A stretch of DNA of 11,305 nt from Cerioporus squamosus (lineage: Eukaryota > Basidiomycota > Agaricomycetes > Polyporales > Polyporaceae): assembly GCA_022592435.1 (NCBI GenBank), contig JABYQS010000915.1:1-11305 (forward strand). Direction: 5' to 3'. Below are positions 1 to 7,866 of the stretch, one piece after another. Made by a program: the position numbers and the translations under genes. Position 1 is the first letter of the stretch, and every line of letters starts with the position of its first letter. The notes below the pieces were generated by a model, which ran no database searches, was not told the DNA's origin, and saw nothing but the letters and a program-made list of their open reading frames with translations.

Positions 1-1260
1 TACTGCCTACGACTACGAGTGGACCGGTACTGCAGCGTGTTGTCGGTCAGTAGGCGAGTAAGTAACGGGTAAGTAAGCGGATTGTTTCACATAAGTATTC
101 GTTGTCTATGCGTTGTAAGTACGACTACTAATCTACTTGTGGGACTCCGGCGCTTACCCGCGCTTCCACTCCCTGGCTTCCCCATGATGCATGAGCTGCC
201 AACTCAGTGCCAGCTCGTGGTCGAGTCAACCCTCTTCTCATCTTCTAGGCCTATTGTTTGTTGTGATTGTCTCAGTCGGGACTAGGCTGTACTTTCAAGG
301 GTGAACGCGAAGCAACGGGTATTCGCCGTCGTTAACGCATGGCAGCAGATCACAGTGGTTGGTATATCATGCAGGCTGCATACAGGTACGCTCTTGTCTC
401 TCGTAAAGCCATGAAACCACACCTCCATTGGAACCACGATGTCAACTTGTTCCCTATTACCTGATCGGCCCGTTGATCGTATAACGACGCTGCGCCACTG
501 ATCGACACGTATAGTAACTCTGAGTTCCTCTCGTTTTTTTCCCCGCTACACTGCTATGTTGACATCGCATGCTGACGGTCCTTCGCGGCTTATGGCAGGT
601 ATACGTTCTGGTGTACTCGTACAAGCTGGTCTTATGATGTGCAAGGCTTGTCGGGTGAGTGGTCCTCCATGTATCACCGTGTTTGTCGCGTCCCGATGCG
701 TCACACCTGCTCTTGATGAGACCTTTCGTATCGCTGCGTTCTTTCTGACGAGAGGTCGGGACTCCTGTGAGTCCCGACGCTCTCGGGTGACCACGCTTTT
801 ATGGAGCGTTATCTTCTCTCTGACTTCGTTTTTTCCTGAGTTTTTTGTGTCTGCGACAGTACTGACACAGGCTGCTTGCTCCAGCTCGCTCCAATCGATA
901 TGGATGTCACGTCCTGACGCATTTCAAATACCGTGGAAGCCAAGACGTACGGCAGGCAGTGGCTCATCGGTGACTCTTGCTGTACTATTGCTCGCACGCC
1001 GTGCGTTGTGCTCCATATCGCACAGGTGCGTCCTTCATCACAGTCACTCAAAGGGCGCAGGAACTCGCAGTATCATTGTTGAGTCCGTTGGCAATGCAAT
1101 GCCTACGCTCCCAGAGAAAACGTGGGCAAGGTTTCGATGGTCATTACCACTCCGTCCAGATGCAGCTATCACCGCGTATACTGTACACGATCCACGACGT
1201 TGACCGCCCTATGCATCATCGAGGTCGTACGATTGATTGTGGTATGAATCATTCTCATGT
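1..1260. other. Gene-poor stretch, nothing recognised
   Basis: I see no supportable gene here. Two long open frames overlap on opposite strands: plus 556-1203 (215 codons) and minus 923-546 (about 125 codons without an early ATG). Neither has a recognisable motif, and their codon use lacks the GC-rich third positions of the good genes in this window. The minus strand is where the C-terminal part of eIF4G would continue from the neighbouring pseudogene, but I find no MA3-domain-like sequence. Positions 53-80 carry short GAGTAAGTAA/GGGTAAGTAAG direct repeats, and 755-778 holds a perfect hairpin. Confidence 0.5.
755..778. repeat. Perfect inverted repeat (10-bp arms, 4-nt loop)
   Basis: GTCGGGACTC at 755-764 is followed by the loop CTGT and its exact reverse complement at 769-778. 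No T-run follows, and a bacterial-type terminator is not expected in a fungal genome. The role is unknown and it may be chance. Confidence 0.6.
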
Positions 1261-1332
1261 TCAGTCAAGCACCTTACGCGTAGCCATATGGCTGAGAGCC
1301 ACCCATCTGCGCTTTCGCAGCGCGATCACGTC

Positions 1333-1383
1333 CTGCAAGGAAGTCGGTGAGAAAGTCAAATGGGCGCGGTTGCGACGACGTAC
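1333..1383 (-). other. Retained intron in the eIF4G pseudogene
   Basis: This 51-nt minus-strand intron has donor GTACGT, branch-point candidates TTTGAC and CCGAC, and acceptor CTTGCAG. Removing it joins AMVQ to DVIALRKRRW, which fits the FMLQ-DVI-LR-RKW stretch of eIF4G. It supports a gene duplicate that was never reverse-transcribed. Confidence 0.8.
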
Positions 1384-2669
1384 CTGCACCATGGCCCGCT
1401 GTGGCTATCAACCGTAGGGCTCTGATCAATTTTTGCAAACGCGCGAAATAGCGTGCATATGTGCGCGAGCCTCGGGGTATCGAGGTTCCGACCAACAAGG
1501 TCAAGAGCGTGAACACGCACTCGATGGCCCCCGGGTTCTCCGCCTTGATGAGTAATGTCTATACTGTTGTGCATGATACGGTCTGTTAGCATTGACAGCT
1601 TGAACAGCTCGCACATGAAAGCGACAACGTTGACGTTGTGCCGTCCTGCCTGCTGCGTGGTGTGGCCCGGGCTTTCGTGGCATCGGTCTCCGTCCTCACG
1701 TGTTTCCCTGATCCCACCCTCTGCAACCACGTCGGGGTTACGAGTGTTTGGGTCCCAGCTCCCACGAAGTCCTCTCGACAGCGGCGAAGGAGGCACTTGC
1801 GGAAGAGCTGGCCGCCCGCGATCGACTTGCCCTGTGCATCCCTCATGCTCTCATCGTGGACGCTCGGGTGGATCCGTTCCATCAATTTCTTGCAGAGACG
1901 TGCATACGTTGCGCACGACGTCTGTGTTTCCGTCGCCAGCTCGTACACCAGCTCTGTCACGGCGATAGCGTCCCACCGTCCGTCTCGTGCTCTGACCGGT
2001 TCACATATGCGATGATCTGGTCTGAAGCCGAGTCAAACTGCCCCGTCACAAGCTCGTCAAGGAGCGCGCGGACCGTCGAGTCGCGTGGATTCTTGTGGTG
2101 GAGAGGCCCGTTATTCTTGTCAGCACTAGCCGTGAGGAGAAGAAGGTCGGCGGGGAGCGAGCGTGATGGGACGGCTTCGAGGATGGCTAGAGGACTCTGG
2201 ACGCTTTGACCCGGAGAGCTGCATGGGCTCAACAGGCCGGCGTCGGTGCTACTATCCTCCTTTCTTATCCAACTGCTCCACTGAGCCTGTGTTCGGCCGC
2301 CCTGGAGTAGTTGGACATGCGCTCTGCCAATGCGACCATATTGGCAGAGGGCCGGCCGACAGGCGTGCAGGCTGGCTCGCCGGAGATGGATACGGGTGAG
2401 GACGACTCAGCCAACCGTTCCTCGCTTGACTTCGTGATGGACGACTGGCCCATGGTGAAGGGTTTGACGATAGGCTCATCGACACTAGAGGCACGGGGGT
2501 ACTGGCTGCCGCGGGGAAGGGAGGCATGACAGCGGAAGATGAGCGACGGCCGCGCCAGGCACGATGTGGGTCTACCCGCTCAGTAAGACCGAGAGTCTCC
2601 AGCGCAGGAAGGGAGTCTGGCTTCGTGGTGCAGATGGACATGAACTGGAGGAGAAAGTCCCGGTCGTAG

Positions 2670-2724
2670 CTGAGACACAATGATCAGTCCTTCATAATGT
2701 CAAGGGTGGAAATCAGGCGCATGC
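2670..2724 (-). other. Retained intron with GC donor in the eIF4G pseudogene
   Basis: This 55-nt minus-strand intron has donor GCATGC instead of GT, a branch-point candidate ACTGATC and acceptor TGTCTCAG. Its removal joins GRYR to YDRDFLLQF, as in the eIF4G family (GKFRYDRDFLLQF). It is either a natural GC-AG intron or a GT-to-GC mutation in the dead copy. Confidence 0.75.
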
Positions 2725-2918
2725 CGATACCGTCCCGGCCTTGCGTCCATATTGAGCTCCGAATTGGGCCTCTTGAAGCCCTCGGGATACTGAATGCTAC
2801 CGATATGCACGATGAAGCGTGCGGACCCCAGCGCGGACGGCGACTCGGACATACGGCGGGGAGTGGTACCTGTAGGAGGACACAGCGTCGATGTGTTACG
2901 GTCGGTTGCTGATTTCAT

Positions 2919-3574
2919 GGTGGAATGAAGTGTTGGCGTTGAGTGATACTCAGATGGCGAGACGAAACTCGGATATCTGGACAGTGTTGAGCAGGCTCTG
3001 GTGCTAGATGAGAGTCAGACCTACCGCAGCACGATGCTGCAAGCAGCCCTGCTTCGACCTCGTGGCTTCGGCGTCACAGTCCAGGCTCCAGCGTGACCCT
3101 GGCATGCTGGCATACATGCGCGGATGGGAAACAAGGAGCTGAGAATACCCTACTCCTCCTCAAAGTAACTTCCACGACATCAACTTAGCGCGAAAGGTTT
3201 GTCGGGCGGTCGAGCACATACATATGTATGGTCGGCTACGGAGACTGAACTTGATTCAGCGGAACCAAGTTGATACGTGCTTACTGCGGCGCAAACGGAC
3301 AGGCGGTGAACGGAGCAAAATGTACCGGAGTAAAGGGCCAATACGCCTGTCGGAAAGGCTGTTGGCGACTCGGATGGTACACTTCCAGGCTGAGGTTGGC
3401 TCCAGGCTGCGACTCGCCTGCGAGTGGTAGCACCGCCACACACCACCGCTGTTCACGTAATCGAGATTCGTGGGTCGCTCCGGACACCCGAACCCGCTCC
3501 TCCTCGCCGGCTTAGAGACTTGGAGGTTTTCGAGGCTTATGTAGAGACCCCTGGAGGTTGTCACCAACGCTTCA
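2919..3574. other. Intergenic / unrecognised stretch
   Basis: No confident gene. The minus frame preceding the pseudogene stays open and Ser/Thr/Pro-rich up to about 3010 (SPSEYHSTPTLHST and similar), which would suit the low-complexity N-terminal part of eIF4G but cannot be proved. A plus-strand frame at 3270-3515 has a cysteine-spaced stretch (YCGANGQAVNGAKCTG...YACRKGC), with no ATG and no secretion signal in frame. Confidence 0.4.
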
Positions 3575-3580
3575 ATTAAA
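3575..3580 (+). promoter_or_regulatory. Possible TATA-like box
   Basis: ATTAAA lies 84 bp before the ATG at 3664 and is followed by a pyrimidine-rich stretch (about 3601-3660) typical of fungal 5' leaders. The match is weak. It is supported mainly by position, since other genes in this window have a TATA-like element at a similar distance. Confidence 0.35.
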
Positions 3581-3663
3581 GGCGACTGCAGACTGGTGGG
3601 TCCCATCCACCTCCCTTGCCTTCCTCATCTTCTGCCCCGACCTTCACTCACGCCGTTGTCCTG

Positions 3664-5044
3664 ATGAGTTCCAATTCGACTGAAGAGATCCCTTCTCCCA
3701 TAGGTGGCGTTCCCTTCCCTATCGACTTCGTTCCATCGGTACTCTTTTCTTTCCTCCATGGCCTCCTTATCCCCATCTTCGTATGGCGCATGGCCCTCCC
3801 GCGGACGCGCAACTACGTGATCATCGGCACCGGTATATTTACCATAGAACGGTAAGCCATTCTTTACCTCGGATTACGGCTATGATCCTCCCATTCCGTT
3901 TGGTTTTCTCTCCTCAGAGCAACAGGATTGTCGTGGATGCAACTTGGTCACAACACCTACCAGCCGAACTCGCTTCGTGCCGGCCATTGCAGTGGACTCG
4001 CGTCTCCTTCTCCTTCCTGTAGCCATCTCCTCGGGTAGCTACACAAGGGAGAACCGACCGCGATCTTGAATACCATGGTGCTCCTTCAGCTCGTCATTTG
4101 CCTCGTTTCTCGTACCTCCCTCAGAGAGTTCCAGCTGAATCGAATTCTACGAACAGGACTGTCTTCTTCGCTCTTCGCGCCTACGCAGCTCACCATGCCG
4201 GGTCGCGGGAGAGCATTGGCCTCAATACGTACTTCCAGGTGACGCTCGCCGGCGGCTTCATCACCATCGGCCAGGACCTCACGAACCTCGCTCGTGCCCT
4301 GCTGGTCAACGCGACGAAGAGCTCGGACGTGTTTGCTCGAGAGGCGAAGGTGAACAAGAACAACAGGCCCGATAACGGATCGGATGCGTCCTATCTCGCA
4401 ACACTGGACCTCGAGGATCGCCCTCGGGCACGGAAGTTCATTCGCCAGATCATGAAAGCCGCGACGGTTCTGTTCTTGGTGACGATCACCATAGGCATCG
4501 TCGCCAGTGTCGACTACTCGCATCTTCTGAAACACGGCACACGTGCGAACACCGTTCGACAGCTCTGGTATGTTGTCAGTACCTGGATGCATGCTCTCTC
4601 TAACACGGAGTACGCCGGTACCGTTCAGGAACGCAAGCGCGGCGATCGCGCTCTCCCTGTCCTCGGCGCTTGCACATGGTGTGGTATGGGCTTGTTACGC
4701 CATCCCGCGGGTTCGACGAAGCACCACTATGTGGATCGTCCTGGTCGCCACCCTTATCGTAAGTGCTTCCCGCCCGTTCCGTTCAACATACTGTAGCTAA
4801 CGCATGCCCACAGTCAGCACCCCCGATATACCGGCTCTACGTCCTGCGCTTCTCGACAACGTCCCTGCTTTCCGACGCACCCGGCTCGCTCAACTCGGCA
4901 CAGTCCAAGGTCACGTTCTACATCTTCCACTCCGCGCCGGAGCTCCTCGCTGCCGCGATCCTCATCTCGCTGGACGTCCGTCGCGTCTTCAACACCGGCT
5001 TGTGGGGAGACAGGCGGTCCCGCGATCCGGAGCGCAGGGCTTGA
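3664..5044 (+). CDS. Seven-helix membrane protein, uncharacterised basidiomycete family
   Basis: Four exons: 3664-3851, 4157-4567, 4629-4758 and 4814-5044 (319 residues). The introns are 305, 61 and 55 nt, with donors GTAAGC, GTATGT and GTAAGT; the last two have CTAAC branch points. Frames agree at every junction and the only stop is at 5044. Seven hydrophobic segments are visible: IDFVPSVLFSFLHGLLIPIF, the YVIIGTGIFTIER/TVFFALR segment, TYFQVTLAGGFITIGQDLT, AATVLFLVTITIGIVASV, AIALSLSSALAHGVVWACY, the TTMWIVLVATLI/SAPPIYRLY segment, and FHSAPELLAAAILISLDVRR. A charged loop with LEDRPRARKF lies between helices 3 and 4, and the C-terminus is a short VRRVFNTGLWGD tail. The N-terminus has an NST glycosylation site and no signal peptide. 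The layout resembles basidiomycete-expanded 7TM hypothetical proteins, loosely like RTA1-type proteins, and no substrate is known to me. ATG 3664 is the first in-frame ATG. The 305-nt first intron is unusually long and holds an internal acceptor. Confidence 0.85.
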
Positions 5045-5477
5045 GCGTTTGGATCGACATTCAGCCAGTTTCGTTGGCGGTCGTCAGTCGGTGGATCGGG
5101 CGTATCTTGCCGTCTTACGGACCTTCTATGGACTACGCCGAATTGAATCGCACTGCAACACTGTACATCGGTTAACCAACTATACTTACATTCATTTGAC
5201 CCAGTTCTGGAGGGACTTGCGACGGACACTGCGATATCGGCAACTCCGCGAGACACACCGCTGTCCGCGTTACCTCTTGTGATCCTGGAGGCTAAGCAGA
5301 GAAGTTTGACCTGTCTGTATAGCTTTCTGGTATCTCAACGTCACGACAGGTCAACCCAGTCGGACCTAAATGAAGTTCATGTTCGGCACGAAGCCCTCCC
5401 CACATATCAAGAATATCCACACTATTCTCAAGATGACCATCCTCGTCCAGGATCATTGGTGAGCTACCTCCTAGCCT
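5045..5477. other. Convergent 3' intergenic region
   Basis: This stretch separates the stop of the 7TM gene (+) from the stop of the EthD-like gene (-). It should hold both 3' untranslated regions. I see no coding pattern, hairpin or repeat worth naming. Confidence 0.6.
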
Positions 5478-6200
5478 TCACTCTTGCGCCCACGCTCTCG
5501 CCAGCGTATACGTCCTCCCATGCCAAGTATCGGCGCTCCTAAACATCTTCATCCTCCACTGAGTGCTCGTGGCGAGCTTAAACTCCGCCTTCTCGAAGCT
5601 CGCCATCGACTCCCACTCATGCACGGCCAGATACTTCGGCTTCTTCCCCCTCGCCGTGACCTCCGCAGCGTCGCTCCCCTTCGCCGGCCCCGCGTCCCGC
5701 AAGACGAACCGCCTAGTCCGCCGCCACCCCGGCACCTTCGCAAGGAGCGCGACGTGCTCCTCGCGGTACCAGCTGTTCAGCTCGTCTTCCAGCTCGGGTT
5801 TCACCTCGATCTCCATCGTGATGAGGACAGGCCCCGGGGCGCCCTCGTCGTACCCAGCTGCGGGCGGGACGACGTCTGACTCGATGAGGTCGTAGGTGCG
5901 GCGGTCGAGCAGCTGCACGCGCCGGAAGATGTCGCGCTCCCGCGCGCTGGCGGTGCTCGCGAGGGTGCTGTAGGGCGGGCGCTGGAGGACCTCGCAGCAG
6001 TCGAGGTCGTAGAGCGCGAGGTGGAAGGGCCGCTTGTCGTCGACGGCGACCCAGCGCGAGGTGGTGCGGATGGATGGGATGGCCATGCGGAGGGGTACGT
6101 GCTCGTTGTCGTACCAGTCGTTGAACTCGGCCTCTGTGAGGTTGGGCCCGACCTCGCTGGGCACGAACAGGAGACCTGGTGGTGGACTTGGTGGTGACAT
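5478..6200 (-). CDS. Tandem EthD-like (dimeric alpha-beta barrel) protein
   Basis: A single exon of 240 residues. The protein has two repeats of the ferredoxin-like alpha-beta barrel fold seen in EthD proteins. The first (about residues 9-107) starts GLLFVPSEVGPNLTEAEFND and contains WYDNEHVPLR. The second (about 120-237) starts VLITMEIEVKPELEDELNSW and contains WYREEHVALL. The WYxxEHV motif is thus present twice and the two halves would pair within one chain. Family members are small cytosolic proteins linked to ether degradation or polyketide handling in some bacteria and fungi; the substrate here is unknown. The frame is open up to 6293, but the ATG at 6200 is preferred because it has the context CCGCCATGTC, it lies just before the first domain, and a TATA box stands about 75 bp upstream. 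Third positions are strongly GC-rich, as in an expressed gene. There are no introns. Confidence 0.88.
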   Translation of the reverse strand: MSPPSPPPGLLFVPSEVGPNLTEAEFNDWYDNEHVPLRMAIPSIRTTSRWVAVDDKRPFHLALYDLDCCEVLQRPPYSTLASTASARERDIFRRVQLLDRRTYDLIESDVVPPAAGYDEGAPGPVLITMEIEVKPELEDELNSWYREEHVALLAKVPGWRRTRRFVLRDAGPAKGSDAAEVTARGKKPKYLAVHEWESMASFEKAEFKLATSTQWRMKMFRSADTWHGRTYTLARAWAQE

Positions 6201-6655
6201 GGCGGATTCTGGTAGCGTACTCGTCGACGACTTGGACGGTGTCCTCCCCTCGTGTCTTCGCTCGAATGTCGATATATACACGTCTGCAAGCACCGCGGTT
6301 ATTCATGGAGAGATGATTGCTAATGAGTCTCTCATGAGTAGGGTTCTGGCTCACGAGTAACTCACGGGTACCAAACCTTGTCGTCTTCGCAACGTCGACT
6401 CTCGTTGTTAATGCGTGCTTCCTTCCTCACTCCATATCACGAGGTCACGTAATAGCGGAACGGCACGGCCGGTTGGGCGAGACGCATGCTTTCCAGGTAC
6501 GATATTCCAGGGTAACCAGTGAGGGTATACAACAACGGGCAAGACGTGATATGCTACAACACCTCAGAAGAGCCCGCTTCAGAGGGCGAAGAGAAGGATG
6601 TAGGACCGAAGAGACCACACCTAACAAACCGAGCTCCACTTTGGGACTTCCGCCT
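6201..6655. other. Intergenic region between two minus-strand genes
   Basis: It holds the promoter of the EthD-like gene (TATA box at 6271-6280) and the 3' flank of the next minus-strand gene. I see no coding signal of its own. Confidence 0.6.
6271..6280 (-). promoter_or_regulatory. TATA box of the EthD-like gene
   Basis: On the minus strand this reads TGTATATATC, a strong TATA match about 70-80 bp before the ATG at 6200. That fits a transcription start near 6240 and a leader of roughly 40 nt. Confidence 0.65.
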
Positions 6656-7488
6656 TCAGAACGCATTCGCAATCACCCACGCCTCGTTCCTGAACGCGTT
6701 CACCGCATCGCTGTCGCCCTCCCAGTCCGGGCGATATCCCTGCTGGCGCTCCCGCCTCGCCAGATGGCTCGCGAGCTCCGAGAATCCCACCGCACACTCT
6801 CGGTGGCCCTGCGGGAACGCGTAGAGCGCCTCACGGTGCGTGAAGATGGTCTCGAGGTAGTCGCCGGTGGTGGTGGTGTACACCCCGGAGCGGATCTGGC
6901 CGAGGATGGCCTGCAGATACGCGCAGCCGCAGATGGGCGGCGGCGGTGGAGGGGCTGCGGGCGCGCTGGCGTTGGAGTTTGAGGAGTTGGCGGGGCTTGA
7001 CTGGTGGCGGATTACAGTGGTTAGTTTGATGCGATGCAAGAGCGACTCGAGAGATAATGGAAGAGCAGCGCACCTGATAGGTCGAGTCTTCGCTGTCGGA
7101 GGAGTCTGACATGGCTGCGTCGTCGACGGGCCGTGTTCGCGATGTCTGCGAGAGCTCGTCGCTTGCCTTTCTCCATGAACGGAACGAAGGCGTCAGTATC
7201 GCTGTGTCTTGCTACAGTCGACGAGTCGCAGACTCACAAAGGCGATTTTGCGCTGGCTGTCCAGCGACATCGTCCCAAGCAGCTGGGCCAACTGCATATC
7301 GATCTCCATGAACTGTGCCCTCACCAGCGTCAGCATCAAGCTGCAGAATCGTAGGGTATCCAGCAACGTACGCTCGATGGGCCGTTCATCGTTCTGAGGC
7401 TCTACAGATGAGGTGTTCGTGGTGTCTTGTCAAGGAATACGGATAGCCTGACTGCGGCTCGTAGTGCTTTATGGGTTGCTGCTAACAT
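6656..7488 (-). CDS. Unrecognised multi-exon protein with conserved-looking C-terminus
   Basis: I do not recognise the family. My model has four exons on the minus strand: 7488-7441, 7393-7238, 7166-7074 and 7000-6656, giving about 213 residues with all junctions in phase 0. The introns are 47 nt (weak donor GTATTC), 71 nt (donor GTGAGT, branch CTGAC, poor acceptor AAAG; a better CAG at 7148-7146 also keeps frame and drops 7 residues) and 73 nt (donor GTGCGC, branch CTAAC, acceptor ACCAG). The last exon is the safest: a Pro-rich run, PPICGCAYLQAILGQIRSG, HREALYAFPQGHRECAVGF, SELASHLARRE and a closing EAWVIANAF. Exon 2 is helical (LMLTLVRAQFMEIDMQLAQL). Exon 3 is acidic and Ser-rich (MSDSSDSEDSTYQ). 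There is no signal peptide or membrane helix. Exon 1 and the start are tentative; shorter starts would be the ATGs at 7336 or 7112. Confidence 0.6.
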
Positions 7489-7790
7489 GCGCTACGCGAC
7501 CTTTGGCCTCATGTATGGAGTCGGGATCGGCCGATAATCGGATGGCAGGCAGCCTTGAGGCAGAGCTCGCCGCCGTGCAGCGCTGACTTGCGCAGAGCAC
7601 CTGTAGTGCACTCGTCGATGATCCCGAGATCAGCATGAGCCGCGAGTAGATCCGAGCATGATACAGGCAGAGATTCTTGTGCGAGTGAGTACAAGTGAAG
7701 CAGACTGCAGGCGCTGAGGGAATCAGGCGATCAAGTCAGTCCTGCGATAAGTAATCGGAGTTTGACCGAGTCCAATACGTTACTTACCAA
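7489..7790. other. Divergent intergenic region
   Basis: This is the shared upstream region of the minus-strand gene (start about 7488) and the IMPACT-like gene (start 7867). A minus-strand frame at 7694-7509 reads as protein (SDLLAAHADLGIIDECTTG and onward) but lacks an upstream ATG, a recognisable motif and clear splice links. I see no other signal. Confidence 0.45.
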
Positions 7791-7800
7791 GTATAAGCGG
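7791..7800 (+). promoter_or_regulatory. TATA box of the IMPACT-like gene
   Basis: AGTATAAGCG lies about 70 bp before the ATG at 7867, the same distance as the TATA box of the EthD-like gene. Confidence 0.55.
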
Positions 7801-7866
7801 AGTATACGCCGCGGGGTGTGAACATCCTGGCGCCACTTGGGCGTTCCATCTTGGACGCGAACTGCC

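Larger units (their letters stand above)
1261..2918 (-). pseudogene. eIF4G (middle part, MIF4G domain) pseudogene
   Basis: This is a decayed copy of translation initiation factor eIF4G, the scaffold that binds eIF4E, eIF4A and mRNA in cap-dependent initiation. Reading down the minus strand, the eIF4G landmarks come in the right order. SIQYPEGFKRPNSELN lies near 2800. After an intron comes YDRDFLLQFMSICTTKPDSL at 2668-2610. SSEERLAESSSPVSISG is near 2400. MIF4G pieces follow: FDSASDQIIAYVNRSE (about 2040-1990), ELVYELATETQTSCATYARL, SIAGGQLFRK, CELFKLSMLTDRIMH, FTLLTLLVG, and DVIALRKRRW at 1332-1303. These pieces sit in different frames, with changes near 2450, 2270, 1968, between 1745 and 1640, near 1565 and between 1490 and 1395. 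In the frame leading into 1384, TGA and TAG stand at 1410-1405. The N-terminal low-complexity part and the C-terminus are missing. Two introns are still present, so this is a duplicated genomic piece, not a retrocopy. An extreme splice model of a live gene is the less likely alternative. Confidence 0.86.

Noticed and set aside
755..778. Perfect 10-bp hairpin considered as a transcription terminator.
   Set aside because: There is no T-run, no adjacent gene end, and a fungal context where such terminators are not used.
5549..6354. Long alternative frames on both strands across the EthD-like gene, including Arg/Ser-rich ones.
   Set aside because: They are shadows caused by the GC-rich third positions of the real frame, which carries both WYxxEHV motifs.
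7509..7694. Minus-strand frame of 61 codons upstream of the IMPACT-like gene (SDLLAAHADLGIIDECTTG and onward).
   Set aside because: It reads as plausible protein, but there is no upstream ATG in frame (the start would be TTG), no motif I know, and no splice sites joining it to either neighbour.
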